47,503 bases of DNA from Bryobacteraceae bacterium (GTDB lineage: Bacteria; Acidobacteriota; Terriglobia; Bryobacterales; Bryobacteraceae). Where the stretch lies: positions 1-47,503 of the forward strand of contig JASHNT010000073.1 of assembly GCA_030041495.1 (NCBI GenBank), given 5' to 3'. Of this stretch, positions 27,053 to 36,094 are shown piece by piece (within the stretch, counting starts at the first letter, position 1; every line of letters begins with the position of its first letter). The notes beneath the pieces are model-generated. The model searched no databases. It saw nothing but the letters and a program-made list of their open reading frames with translations, and was not told where the DNA came from. Position numbers and translations under genes: made by a program.

Positions 27053-27601
27053 GTGAAATGGATTTCGCAGTTGATTCTCCGCAAGGCCGCATTCGTCTAC
27101 CCGGTCTTGCCTGCTCCGCGCACGGCGGTTCTGGAGCCCTGGTTTAAATCCAAGAGGTTTAGGTCCAAGGGACTTCGATCCTCGGGCTCCATTCAGGTTT
27201 TTGACCGCGGCTGGTGCCCGGAAGCTGCCGCGTACCGGCCCGCGGCTATCGCGGGCACGTGGCAACGCCTGGAGCCGCTCCTCTCGCTAAAGATGGAGTC
27301 GCTCACCCATGCCGTGATCGTGCTCGCGCGCCGCGGGGACCCACTTTTGACGTTCGAACGCCGCCAGCGGCTTTGGCGCGCGTTCCGCGTCCCCGTGTTC
27401 GAGCAGATCATCGGAGAGAACGGGATACTGCTCGCAGCCGAGTGCGAGGCTCACGCCGGGCTGCATATTGAATCGCCCAAGTTCGACCCTGCGGGCCATG
27501 CCATCGAGACCGAAAAGTGCGGCTGCGGACGGACTGCGCCGCGGCTCAAGGCGTCCGGACAGTCCGAGGAAATCCGCGTCACCGCGGCCTACGCCCGCTA
27601 A
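27053..27601 (+). CDS. Unrecognised small protein
   Basis: 182 residues from GTG 27053, one base after the amidohydrolase stop, so likely co-transcribed. The middle (LTHAVIVLARRGDPLLTFER, then LWRAFRVPVFEQIIGENGIL) has a regular alternation of hydrophobic and charged residues typical of a folded protein. The C-terminus holds a CxC pair (EKCGCGRTAPRL). No known domain is recognised; amino-acid usage fits a real gene and no other long frame competes. It could be a small metal-binding or regulatory protein, but this is not shown. Confidence 0.55.
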   Translation: MKWISQLILRKAAFVYPVLPAPRTAVLEPWFKSKRFRSKGLRSSGSIQVFDRGWCPEAAAYRPAAIAGTWQRLEPLLSLKMESLTHAVIVLARRGDPLLTFERRQRLWRAFRVPVFEQIIGENGILLAAECEAHAGLHIESPKFDPAGHAIETEKCGCGRTAPRLKASGQSEEIRVTAAYAR

Positions 27602-27612
27602 GCGGCTGCTCG

Positions 27613-27618
27613 CGGAGG
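27613..27618 (+). promoter_or_regulatory. -10 box of tRNA-Leu
   Basis: A perfect TATAAT sits 18 bases before the first tRNA base, a fitting position for a tRNA promoter with a short leader. No consensus -35 box is seen 16-18 bases upstream (TACGCC). Confidence 0.6.
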
Positions 27619-27636
27619 CCGTTATAATGGACTCAC

Positions 27637-27723
27637 GCGAACGTGGCGGAACTGGCAGACGCACTGGATTTAGGTTCCAGCGGCCGCAAGGCCATGGGAG
27701 TTCGACCCTCCCCGTTCGCACCA
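27637..27723 (+). tRNA. tRNA-Leu (anticodon UAG)
   Basis: The 87-base gene includes the encoded CCA. The acceptor arms GCGAACG and CGTTCGC pair exactly. The anticodon arm is CTGGA-TTTAGGT-TCCAG with anticodon TAG at 27671-27673. A class II variable arm (GGCCGCAAGGCC) and a T arm (GGGAG-TTCGACC-CTCCC) are present. It reads CUA and, by wobble, other CUN leucine codons. It is followed by a terminator and then integrase remnants, which makes it a candidate attachment site. Confidence 0.97.
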
Positions 27724-27751
27724 CAATAAAATCAAGGGTTCCAAGCAAAAA

Positions 27752-27779
27752 AGCCATCCTGAAGGATGGCTCTCTTTTT
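27752..27779 (+). terminator. Rho-independent terminator after tRNA-Leu
   Basis: AGCCATCC (27752-27759), loop TGAA, and GGATGGCT (27764-27771) form a perfect 8-bp hairpin followed by CTCTTTTT. The A-rich run upstream would let it work on the other strand too. Confidence 0.92.
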
Positions 27780-28122
27780 GTGCGGTAGCAAATCTAATGT
27801 CGCAGTTCGTATACGACGCTTCCGGTCCTCATGAGTGCGAGGGCCATCCAGAATATCCTCAACCGAAGGAGTTCTGACCACGTCAGCCGCCTTGACCAGA
27901 CCGTTCGCAGCATGAAAAAACAACCGAGCCACATGAACGGACCGCTGGCGAGGTCTACCGTTCTTGTGAAAACTGAAACCACACTTTCCCGCTAAAACCC
28001 CTCCGCACACTCCCGTCACATAGACTCGTGGAACCCGCCACCAGTTGAAGAACCACCATGTTGGCTTCATCAGGACGCCTTCCGTGCTTTGCTACCGGCG
28101 CTCGCTTGTTGGCTACCGATTG
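27780..28122. other. Decayed region after tRNA-Leu
   Basis: No gene is supported. A minus-strand 62-codon frame (27794-27982) reads as a hydrophobic chain (RLRIFWMALALMRTG) but has no relatives I recognise. Near the right end GCTACC occurs three times (28091, 28112, 28122), and GGTAGC, its complement, at 27784; these may be arm or core sites of the decayed integrase, but that is a guess. Confidence 0.45.
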
Positions 28123-28617
28123 CTACCACCTTGCGCTTTGCTGTTTCCGAGCACTCGCCCATGCATCGAGCTTCGATCCGGCATCTTTGATGTTCTTCAG
28201 ACTGACGATGTTGTAGAGCTCCAGCATCGCTCTGGTGACGTGACCATTAATGAGCATGGCTTGAGCTTCGGGGATGCCAGCATCTTGGATCATGACCCGA
28301 ACCGCAGAGCGTCCCAGGTCGTGAAAAAGAAGATTCGCCGGGATGTCGCTCCTATGGAGCCTGTGAGCTTCCTCCTCGACTGCGTTAGACCAGGAGCCTC
28401 GGAAGTCTACGATAACCGATCCTGGAACGTTTCTGACTCCGCCGTGGGCAAGCTGTGTGTCCTGCTCCTGCTCGTTGTAGGAGAATTGCGGCGCGGCATT
28501 CCAGTCCGTGCGATTGGCTTCCACGGAGCGCCGCACCACCCGCGCGACGTCTACTTGCGCCGATTGCGCTTGTCCTAAACCCTGCGCCAGGAGCGGCAGA
28601 CTCGCGATGATCGGCAT
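28123..28617 (-). pseudogene. Chimera: secreted-protein N-terminus fused to tyrosine-recombinase C-terminus
   Basis: 164 codons from two sources. Residues 1-60 are a signal-like start (MPIIASLPLLAQGLG), then VVRRSVEANRTDWNAAPQFS, as in a common secreted acidobacterial protein family. From about residue 62 the frame becomes the catalytic C-terminus of a phage-type integrase: VDFRGSW, LLFHDLGRSAV (usual motif HDLRRSAV, with Arg to Gly), INGHVTRAML and the nucleophile Tyr in LELYNIV. The first catalytic Arg region and DNA-binding half are missing. So neither half can be functional as known. The junction is near 28437. It lies 400 bases from tRNA-Leu, a frequent integrase target. Confidence 0.75.
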
Positions 28618-28654
28618 TTCCCAGCCCGCAAGTCGATTATTGACCTTCCCTGGT

Positions 28655-28675
28655 AGCGAGCGGCATCGCTCGTTG
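28655..28675. repeat. Hairpin-forming inverted repeat
   Basis: AGCGAGCG, four bases GCAT, then CGCTCGTT give a stem of seven pairs plus one G-T pair. A T run (28688-28693) follows 14 bases later, so it may be a weak terminator or a REP-like element. Confidence 0.4.
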
Positions 28676-28716
28676 GCAGGAACCTCCTTTTTTCTAATCA
28701 GTTGCGGATTCCTATG

Positions 28717-28743
28717 CCCTCTAACCCTTAAGGTTAAGAGGGG
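28717..28743 (+). promoter_or_regulatory. Inverted repeat that includes the ribosome-binding site
   Basis: CCCTCTAACC (28717-28726) pairs with GGTTAAGAGGG (28732-28742) with one bulged base. The right arm and the next G's (AGAGGGGG) are the likely ribosome-binding site, 8-9 bases before the ATG 28753. The hairpin could thus hide the site and control translation of the membrane protein. Confidence 0.5.
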
Positions 28744-28752
28744 GCTAAGCCG

Positions 28753-31221
28753 ATGGAACGAAGGATGGCTACCCTCGCGAGCCCTCCCGCGGAGACCGCC
28801 GAACCCTTGGCAGGCCGCGCCTCACGCTGGCCGTTCTTCCTGTTTGCGCTGACAGGATTCACCGGCGTGCTGGCCGAGCAAGGTTTCGAAAAGTACATGT
28901 CCCTGTTGGTGGGCGCGACGGCCGCGGCCTCCACGGTCGTGATTTTCAGCTACTTTCTGGGGTTCGCGCTGGGAAGCTGGGGCACGGGAGTTTTCGTCAG
29001 GCGTGGAGGAGTCCGGCAACCGCTGCGAATCTACGGCCTGCTGGAATTCCTGGTTGGAATTTCCTGCGTGGTCTTCTCGTACTCCTTTCATCCCATCGTG
29101 GATAAGCTGGCGCCGTGGCAGGCTCTGTACGCGAACCCGCTGCTGAAGTTCGCCGTGCGGTTTGCCTTCGGCAGTATTCTGCTCCTTCCGGCAGCCGCGC
29201 TGATGGGCGCTTCCTTCCCCCTGATCGCCCGCGCGGTGGATCGCGGAAATGCTTCGCAGGGAAAATCGTGGCTGCTCGCGTATGCGTTGAATCTTGTAGG
29301 CGCGGTTCTGGCTGCTCTCAGCGGTCCTTACCTGATGATGCCGCGAATCGGCATCCGCGGCGCGCTATGGCTATGCTTCGGAATCGGGGCATTCGTCTTC
29401 GCCGTTTGCCTGGTGGTGAAGCTGCCCACGAGTGAGTCGCGCGAAGAGAGCCGCAGTGATGAAGCACGGGTGGGAACGTTAAAGGCCGCGCTTGACCCCG
29501 ACGCACGCACTCTGTTGACCGGCGCCTTCGCGTCGGGATTCCTCTTTTTTGCACTCGAAGTCCTGTGGACGCACCTGATCGGCATCGCGATCGGCGGCAG
29601 CGTGTACGCTTTCTCCTCGATGCTCACGTGCGTGCTGCTGGGGTTGCTGATCGGAGCATTCCGGGTCCACAAAGCCGCCGGAGAACACCACCGCGTGAGC
29701 TACTCCAAGATTTTCCAATTCGCGGCGCTGTTGCTGGTGATTCAACTGCGTCTGTGGGATTGGGGGCAGGCGCTGTTCGTAATCGATTTACCCCATCCGC
29801 TACAAAACTTCTACGCAGTCGAGGCGATCAAGCTGGCGCTGGCGGCGGTGCTGATTGTTCCCTCGGCAGCGATGCTGGGAGCGATCTATCCCTGCCTGCT
29901 GCGCAGCCCAGTGCTGGAACGTCCTGGTTATTCCTACCTGGTGGGATACGTCAACACGTGGAATTCTCTGGGTTGCCTGGCGGGCGCGGTCGCGGGGATC
30001 TTCTTCTTGATTCCGGTGCTGGGGGCGGAGTGGTCGCTGAAGCTGATTATCGTAGTTTCGTTGGGCGTCGGGTTGCTTTTCGTGTGGCGCGAGAGTCCTT
30101 CGCGGAAGGCTCTTAGAACAGCGCTGGGCGGCATGACGATCGTGCTGCTGTACACCGGGCTGGTTCGATGGGACAAAAGGATGATCGCATCCGGGATGAA
30201 CGTCTACTTCGGGCAAGTCGCGCCGGCCGATCAGGCGAACAAACCCGCCGCGCCCGAGCGCACCGCGGAGCTGATCTTCTTCGACGAGTCGGCCCAGGGC
30301 GGAGTCACTTCCGTGATCCAGTTCACGAACGTGAAGACGCACGCGACCGAACGGGTGCTGTTGACCAACGGAAAATACGAGGGATCGGACGACCTCGACA
30401 ACCAGGGCATGGCGCAGATCGGATTCTCCGCGATTCCGACGCTGTTTGCCGGCGACACGGGCCGGGCGTTGTTGATCGGATTGGGCACAGGGCACAGCGC
30501 GCTGGCGCTAGCGCGCATGGGATACCGGCGCGTGGATGTAGCGGAGTTCGCGCCGGGAATCGTGAAGGCGTCGCGCCAGATCTATGCGCGTCTGACCGAG
30601 GGCGCGCTGGATTTCCCCAACGTAACGCTGCACCTGGAGGATGGGCGCAACCTGCTGCAGACCAATCCGGGCGTCACTTACGATCTGATTACGGTGGAAA
30701 TCACCAGCGTGTGGTTCGCGGGCGCGACCAACGTCTATTCGCGCGAATTCTACCAACTGGCGAAGAGCCGGCTGCGCCCGCAGGGCGCGCTGCAACAGTG
30801 GATCCAGCTCCATCACATCAGCCCGCGGGAGGTGGAATCGGAGATCGCGACGGCGCGATCCGTGTTCCCCTACGTCAGCTTTTGGTATTTCGGCGGGCAG
30901 GGCATCATGGTGGCGAGCATGGATCCGCAAATACCGGATGACGCCCGGCTTGCCATGGTAGCCGGGCGCATGAAACTCCTGATTAAGCGGCCGACGTCCG
31001 AGCAACAACGGATCGCGGACGAAATGTTTCGCTCCCGAATCCTGAGCCCCGGCGAAGTGGACCGTATGCTGCACCAAGCAGAGGCACACGGCCGGCCGGC
31101 CGTGATCAACACGGATCACAATCGATGGCTGGAATACGCAACGCCGCGGTATAATTCGAGCAATGCGGACTGGGTGAGCCGGAACCTGGCTTTCCTGCGC
31201 AGCTTCGAAGCGCGCCAGTAG
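28753..31221 (+). CDS. Membrane-fused spermidine/spermine synthase-like protein
   Basis: 822 residues. Residues 25-470 carry about a dozen hydrophobic segments (FFLFALTGFTGVLAEQGFEK, SILLLPAAALMGASFPLIA). Residues 520-800 are a spermidine-synthase-like methyltransferase fold: LFFDESAQGGVTSVIQ, nucleotide loop LLIGLGTGHSALALARMG, DGRNLLQ, DLITVEITSVWFAGATNVYS and a C-terminal half (LQQWIQLHHISPREVESEI). This fusion is known in many soil bacteria; its substrate has not been settled. The ATG follows the SD hairpin. Alone on its strand; convergent with purQ after 6 bases. Confidence 0.85.
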   Translation: MERRMATLASPPAETAEPLAGRASRWPFFLFALTGFTGVLAEQGFEKYMSLLVGATAAASTVVIFSYFLGFALGSWGTGVFVRRGGVRQPLRIYGLLEFLVGISCVVFSYSFHPIVDKLAPWQALYANPLLKFAVRFAFGSILLLPAAALMGASFPLIARAVDRGNASQGKSWLLAYALNLVGAVLAALSGPYLMMPRIGIRGALWLCFGIGAFVFAVCLVVKLPTSESREESRSDEARVGTLKAALDPDARTLLTGAFASGFLFFALEVLWTHLIGIAIGGSVYAFSSMLTCVLLGLLIGAFRVHKAAGEHHRVSYSKIFQFAALLLVIQLRLWDWGQALFVIDLPHPLQNFYAVEAIKLALAAVLIVPSAAMLGAIYPCLLRSPVLERPGYSYLVGYVNTWNSLGCLAGAVAGIFFLIPVLGAEWSLKLIIVVSLGVGLLFVWRESPSRKALRTALGGMTIVLLYTGLVRWDKRMIASGMNVYFGQVAPADQANKPAAPERTAELIFFDESAQGGVTSVIQFTNVKTHATERVLLTNGKYEGSDDLDNQGMAQIGFSAIPTLFAGDTGRALLIGLGTGHSALALARMGYRRVDVAEFAPGIVKASRQIYARLTEGALDFPNVTLHLEDGRNLLQTNPGVTYDLITVEITSVWFAGATNVYSREFYQLAKSRLRPQGALQQWIQLHHISPREVESEIATARSVFPYVSFWYFGGQGIMVASMDPQIPDDARLAMVAGRMKLLIKRPTSEQQRIADEMFRSRILSPGEVDRMLHQAEAHGRPAVINTDHNRWLEYATPRYNSSNADWVSRNLAFLRSFEARQ

Positions 31222-31227
31222 CCGATG

Positions 31228-31902
31228 CTACGCCGCGGCGCGGACCAGAGACGCGACCATCGATTCGAAAATGACGCGGCCGTCCGCGGAGCCGAGCAGC
31301 GGATCGGAGGCTCGCTCGGGATGCGGCATCAGGCCCATGACGTTGCGATGCGGGCTGAGGATGCCCGCGATATGGCGCGCGGAGCCGTTAGGGTTGTCCA
31401 GGTAGCGCAGAACCACGCGATCCTCCGCTTCGAGTTGATCGAGAGTGCGGTCGTCAGCGAAGTAGCAGCCTTCCCCATGCGCCACCGGCACGCGCAAAAT
31501 CTGGCCGCGCGTTGCGGACGCAGTAAACGGCGAATTGATGGTTTCGACGCGCAAGGAAACCTGCCGGCAGACGAACTTCAGCCCGCGGTTGCGCAGCAGA
31601 GCGCCGGGAAGCAGACCGCTTTCCACCAGGATCTGAAATCCGTTGCAGATGCCGAGCACGAGACCTCCATCGGCGGCAAATTTCTTCACCGCGGCCATGA
31701 CCGGCGAGAACTTGGCGATTGCGCCGCAGCGGAGATAGTCGCCGTAGGAGAAGCCGCCGGGCAGAATGATGGCGTCGGCGTCGCCCAGCGAAGTGGAATC
31801 GTGCCAGATGAATTCGCACGGCTGAGCCAGGTTGTGGGAGACCGCGTACCACGCGTCGTGGTCGCAATTGCTGCCAGGGAAAACGACGACGCCGAATCGC
31901 AT
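31228..31902 (-). CDS. purQ: Phosphoribosylformylglycinamidine synthase, PurQ subunit
   Basis: 224 residues from ATG 31902 ([16 protein letters not shown]). PurQ is the glutaminase of the split FGAM synthase in purine synthesis and releases ammonia for PurL with PurS. Seen are [18 protein letters not shown], the nucleophile Cys in [17 protein letters not shown] and the His-Glu pair in [16 protein letters not shown] box lies at 31916-31921 on this strand, 13 bases before the ATG. It shares a 74-base divergent promoter region with nadE. purS and purL are not in the window. Confidence 0.96.
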   Translation of the reverse strand: MRFGVVVFPGSNCDHDAWYAVSHNLAQPCEFIWHDSTSLGDADAIILPGGFSYGDYLRCGAIAKFSPVMAAVKKFAADGGLVLGICNGFQILVESGLLPGALLRNRGLKFVCRQVSLRVETINSPFTASATRGQILRVPVAHGEGCYFADDRTLDQLEAEDRVVLRYLDNPNGSARHIAGILSPHRNVMGLMPHPERASDPLLGSADGRVIFESMVASLVRAAA

Positions 31903-31962
31903 GGGGTGAACGTCCATTTTACCAGAGGCGGCCGTTCGGCATCGATGCGAAAAGCCCCACGG

Positions 31963-31968
31963 TAGAAT
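31963..31968 (+). promoter_or_regulatory. -10-like box of nadE (possible leaderless start)
   Basis: TAGAAT ends 8 bases before the ATG 31977. With a normal 6-8-base distance to the start site, transcription would begin at or next to the ATG, giving a leaderless or near-leaderless mRNA. The GAAGG before the ATG lies only 3 bases away, too near for a normal ribosome-binding site. Confidence 0.5.
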
Positions 31969-31976
31969 GAAGGTTT

Positions 31977-33626
31977 ATGCGCGTGGCCCTGGCGCAGATC
32001 AATCCCACGGTGGGCGACTTTGCGGAGAACATCCGCGTCATCCTGCGCGATGCGCGGGAGGCGGCACGCCGAGGCGCGGACGTGGTGGTGTTTCCGGAGC
32101 TCGCCCTCACCGGCTATCCGCCCCGCGACCTGGTGGAAAAACCAAGTTTTCTCACACGCAGTGAGATGGACCTGGAAAAATTGGCGCGGGAAACCGCGGA
32201 ACTGGATTTGAGCTTGATCGTGGGGTTCGTGGCGCGGTCACGCGCGGAAACGGGCAAGCGCGCGCTGAACAGCGCGGCAGTGATTCACCGCGGCGAGATC
32301 GTGTTCCGGCAAAGCAAGATGCTGTTGCCGACTTACGACGTCTTCGACGAAGCCCGATATTTCCGGCCCGCGGAGCGCGAGGATTTGTGCACTCTGGCCG
32401 GCCGCAGAGTCGCGCTGACCATCTGCGAGGACGCCTGGAACGACCGGCAGTTCTGGAAGCAGCGCCTGTACACGCGAGATCCGGTGGAGGAGCTGTTTGG
32501 CGCGGGCGCGGAAGCGATGATCTGCATCAACGCTTCGCCTTATCAGATGGGCAAGCGCGAGGTGCGGCGCAGCATCTACCGTTCGGCCGCACGCCGCTAC
32601 CGCAAGCCGGTGGTGTACGTGAACCAGGTGGGCGGCAACGATCAACTGGTGTTCGACGGCTCCAGCTTCGCGATGAGCGGAGACGGGACCATGATCGCCG
32701 CGGCGCGGTCTTTCGGTGAAGATTTGGTGGTCGCGGACCTGGACGCGGGAAACGGCGATTGCAACGAAAATTTCACGGAAGAATGCGAAGCTGTGTACGA
32801 GGCTTTGGTGACCGGCACGCGGGATTACATTCGCAAGTGCGGATTCTCGCGGGTGCTGATCGGACTGAGCGGCGGGATCGACTCGGCACTGACGGCGGCG
32901 ATCGCCGTGGAAGCGGTGGGCAAGGAGAACGTGACCGGCGTTGGGATGCCGGGGCCGTACTCCTCCGAACACAGCTTGACGGACGCGCGCGAGCTGGCCG
33001 GAAGGCTCGAGATTCGGTTCGAGGTGGTATCGATCAGCGGAGTGTACGAGCGGTTTTTAGAGGAGCTGGCGCCGCATTTTCACGGCGTGAACTTCGGCGT
33101 GACGGAGGAGAATCTGCAAGCGCGGCTGCGGGGCGCGACGCTGATGGCCCTATCGAACAAGACCGGAGCCATCGTGCTGACCACCGGGAACAAGAGCGAA
33201 CTGGCCGTCGGCTACTGCACGCTGTACGGGGATATGTGCGGCGGATTGGCGGTGATCAGCGACGTTCCCAAGACCATGGTGTATTCGCTTTCGCGCATCG
33301 CCAACCGTCGATTGAACGATGCGATTCCAGAGAATACTTTCATCAAGCCACCCTCGGCGGAGCTACGGCCGAATCAAATGGACACGGATTCGCTGCCGGA
33401 ATACGCCGTGCTGGACCGGATTCTGGAAGGCTACATCGAGCAGATGCGGACACCCGGTGAAATCGCCGAGAGCGAGGGGCTGGATCTGAAGCTGGTGCAG
33501 AACATCGTCAACAAGGTGGACCGCAATGAGTACAAGCGGCAACAGGCGGCTCCGGGGCTGAAGGTGACAACGAAGGCGTTTGGCATCGGAAGAAGAATGC
33601 CGATCGCGCAGAGGTTTTCCTCATGA
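31977..33626 (+). CDS. nadE: Glutamine-dependent NAD+ synthetase
   Basis: 549 residues, the full two-domain length. Residues 1-265 are the nitrilase-type glutaminase: Glu in VFPELALTGYPPRDLV, Lys in QSKMLLPTYDVFDE and Cys in LTICEDAWNDRQFW. Residues 285-549 are the synthetase: P-loop IGLSGGIDSALTAAIA, then LTTGNKSELAVGYC and a C-terminal RMPIAQRFSS. It makes NAD from deamido-NAD, glutamine and ATP in the cytoplasm. The stop overlaps the phosphoesterase start at 33623 (ATGA), which also ties it to the GH57 gene. Confidence 0.97.
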   Translation: MRVALAQINPTVGDFAENIRVILRDAREAARRGADVVVFPELALTGYPPRDLVEKPSFLTRSEMDLEKLARETAELDLSLIVGFVARSRAETGKRALNSAAVIHRGEIVFRQSKMLLPTYDVFDEARYFRPAEREDLCTLAGRRVALTICEDAWNDRQFWKQRLYTRDPVEELFGAGAEAMICINASPYQMGKREVRRSIYRSAARRYRKPVVYVNQVGGNDQLVFDGSSFAMSGDGTMIAAARSFGEDLVVADLDAGNGDCNENFTEECEAVYEALVTGTRDYIRKCGFSRVLIGLSGGIDSALTAAIAVEAVGKENVTGVGMPGPYSSEHSLTDARELAGRLEIRFEVVSISGVYERFLEELAPHFHGVNFGVTEENLQARLRGATLMALSNKTGAIVLTTGNKSELAVGYCTLYGDMCGGLAVISDVPKTMVYSLSRIANRRLNDAIPENTFIKPPSAELRPNQMDTDSLPEYAVLDRILEGYIEQMRTPGEIAESEGLDLKLVQNIVNKVDRNEYKRQQAAPGLKVTTKAFGIGRRMPIAQRFSS

Positions 33627-36094
33627 AGAGATATTGGCGTTGGGCTCTGTTGGTGGTATGCGTTTCGGTGCTCAGCTCGCAACCGTCGGGACCGGAGCGC
33701 GTGGGGAAGCTGGCGGACGGGAGTTTCTTGCTCTCGACCGGATGGAGAATCAAGGCGGTGGGCACGCAAGTTCCGCTGGATACGTTTCCGATGTCCTCGG
33801 CGCTGTCGCGCAATGGGAAATTTTTGCTGGTGCTGAACGGCGGCTACCGGCCGCCGACGATCAGCGTGTTTGCGGTGGACGGGATGCGCGAGATCGCGAA
33901 AGTGCCGGTGGCGGATGGGTGGTTGGGACTGACGTTTTCTCCGGATGGGTCGCGAGTGTATGTGGGCGGAGGGTCGAAGTACTGTATCTATGAATTTTCG
34001 TTTTCTTCCGACGGCGAATTGAAGCCCACGCGAGAGATGGACGTTAAGCCAGGAACGAAGCCGGGCGAGCTGGATTTTATCGGCGATGTGGCGGTTTCCC
34101 CGGATGGAGCCTCGCTGCTGGCAGCGGATCTGTATCACGATTCCGTGGTGGCGTTTGACGCGCGCAGTGGCCGCGCCACCGGAGTTCGCAAGACTGGCAA
34201 GCGCCCCTACCTGATTCTGTTTGCGCCGGACGGCAAGAATTATTTTGTGTCGAGCTGGGCCGACGGCACGGTGTACATGTATGAGACCCGGACTGGCGGT
34301 GAGACCACGCGCATTCGTCTGGGGCCGCACACCACGGACATGGTCTTGAGCACTCGCAAAGTTACCGATGAAGACGGGGATGAGCAGAAGGGTTGGCGCT
34401 ACCGGTTCTTTGTTACCGCGGCGAATACAAATTCGGTCTTCGGCGTGAGCGTGAATGACGCGGACGAAATGACGCTGGAGGAAACTCTGAACGTGGCCAT
34501 GTCGCCCCGGCAGCCGGCCGGGATGACCCCGAGCGGGCTGGCTCTGAGCCAGGATCAGCAGAAGTTGCTGATTGCGTGTTCGGATGCGAATGTTGTTGCG
34601 GTTGCCGATATATCGGAGGCTCGGGGACGGGTGGAGGGTTTTATTCCGGCGGGCTGGTATCCCACCGCCACGCGCATTCTTCCGGACGGGCGGGTGCTGA
34701 TTTTGAACGGGCGCGGTGTGGCGAGCTACCCCAGCCGGTACGTGGGCCCGCGCGATCCGGACACGCCGGTGTTGCGGAGGGAATACCTGGCGTACAAACA
34801 GACCGGAACGATGTCGGTGATCGATCCGCTGACGGACGATTCGCTGGACGAATACACGAAGACGGCGATGGAGCTGACGCCGTATCGCGATGAGCAATTG
34901 GATCCGGCCAGCGTGGGCGATAGCGTGATCGTTTCGCAGCCGGGAAAACCGTCGCCGATCCAACACGTGATCTACATCATCAAAGAGAACCGGACTTACG
35001 ATCAGGTGTTCGGCAAGATCGGCAAGGGCAACGGAGATCCTTCCTTGACGCTATTCGATGAATCGGTGGCGCCGAATCATTACAAGCTGGCTCGCCAATT
35101 TGTGCTGTTCGACAGTTTTTATTGCAACGCCGATGTCAGCGCGGACGGGCACAACTGGGCGACGGCAGGGATCGCTCCGGATTTCACGCAGAGGATGTGG
35201 CCCAATCAATACGCGGGACGGTCGCCGCATTACGCGTTTGAGGGCGGTGAACCGGCGAATTCGCCTCCGGCAGGATACATCTGGACCAATGCGCTTGCGG
35301 CCGGATTGACGGTGCGGGATTACGGCGAGTTCGTTGTGAACAAGAAGCAGGTGGACGCAGACGGAATCCAAATCGCGAGCCTGGGAGATCCGTCACTGAA
35401 CGGGATCGTCAACATGCGTTATCGCAGCTTCGATCTGGACTATCCGGATGTAGAGAGGGCGAAAGTATTTCTCGAAGACCTGAAACAGTTCGAGAGTACC
35501 GGGCAGATGCCGCAACTAATGATTGTGAGGATCGGCAATGACCACACCAACGGTGCTACTCCGGGCAAACTGACGCCGCAGGCTTTGGTCGCCGATAACG
35601 ATTACGCGCTGGGGATGATCGTGGAAGGAGTTTCCAAGAGCCGGTTTTGGCCGAACACGGCGATTTTCTCGATCGAGGACGACGCGCAGAACGGGCCGGA
35701 TCACGTGGATTCGCACCGCTCGATTCTGCTGGCGGTCTCGCCGTATACGCAGCGCGGAATTATCGACAGCACCATGTACAACCAGACTTCCGTGCTACGT
35801 ACGATGGAGCTGATCCTGGGCTTGCGGCCGATGACGCAATTCGACGCCGCCGCGCACCCGCTCACGGCGCCATTCGCGGCCGCGCCCAATCCTGCGCCGT
35901 ATACCGCCGAAACTCCGCGCATTTCGCTGACCAGCCGGAATCCGGCGGGGACGGCGGCCGCGGAGAAGTCCCGGAAAATGGATTTCGCCGAAGCCGACCA
36001 GATCGATGACGATGAATTGAACGCCGTTCTTTGGGCCGCTATCAAAGGCACCGCCGCGCCGGCCCCAGTGAGGAGTTACTTCTCCCGTCCATGA
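33623..36094 (+). CDS. Exported YVTN beta-propeller/phosphoesterase protein
   Basis: 823 residues. Residues 1-20 are a signal peptide (YWRWALLVVCVSVLS). Residues 50-420 are beta-propeller blades of the YVTN/YncE type (LGLTFSPDGSRVYVGGG and similar units; KYCIYEFSF). Residues 450-780 match the phosphoesterase (alkaline-phosphatase-like) family: HVIYIIKENRTYDQVFGKIG, FYCNADVSADGHNWATAGIA, IVRIGNDHTNG, and the metal ligands in FSIEDDAQNGPDHVDSHRS. It likely cleaves phosphate esters in the periplasm. It overlaps nadE and the GH57 gene by four bases each (ATGA). Confidence 0.85.
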   Translation: MKRYWRWALLVVCVSVLSSQPSGPERVGKLADGSFLLSTGWRIKAVGTQVPLDTFPMSSALSRNGKFLLVLNGGYRPPTISVFAVDGMREIAKVPVADGWLGLTFSPDGSRVYVGGGSKYCIYEFSFSSDGELKPTREMDVKPGTKPGELDFIGDVAVSPDGASLLAADLYHDSVVAFDARSGRATGVRKTGKRPYLILFAPDGKNYFVSSWADGTVYMYETRTGGETTRIRLGPHTTDMVLSTRKVTDEDGDEQKGWRYRFFVTAANTNSVFGVSVNDADEMTLEETLNVAMSPRQPAGMTPSGLALSQDQQKLLIACSDANVVAVADISEARGRVEGFIPAGWYPTATRILPDGRVLILNGRGVASYPSRYVGPRDPDTPVLRREYLAYKQTGTMSVIDPLTDDSLDEYTKTAMELTPYRDEQLDPASVGDSVIVSQPGKPSPIQHVIYIIKENRTYDQVFGKIGKGNGDPSLTLFDESVAPNHYKLARQFVLFDSFYCNADVSADGHNWATAGIAPDFTQRMWPNQYAGRSPHYAFEGGEPANSPPAGYIWTNALAAGLTVRDYGEFVVNKKQVDADGIQIASLGDPSLNGIVNMRYRSFDLDYPDVERAKVFLEDLKQFESTGQMPQLMIVRIGNDHTNGATPGKLTPQALVADNDYALGMIVEGVSKSRFWPNTAIFSIEDDAQNGPDHVDSHRSILLAVSPYTQRGIIDSTMYNQTSVLRTMELILGLRPMTQFDAAAHPLTAPFAAAPNPAPYTAETPRISLTSRNPAGTAAAEKSRKMDFAEADQIDDDELNAVLWAAIKGTAAPAPVRSYFSRP

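Noticed and set aside
27794-27982. 62-codon hydrophobic minus-strand frame
   Set aside because: Too short and unlike any family I know; overlaps another frame; kept only as part of the debris.
27724-28700. Second copy of the tRNA-Leu 3' end as an attachment site
   Set aside because: The T-arm and acceptor sequence was not found again downstream in this window; the other end may lie outside or be lost.
33431-34966. Long minus-strand frame of about 510 codons
   Set aside because: Shadow of nadE and the phosphoesterase; arginine/histidine-rich, no motif.
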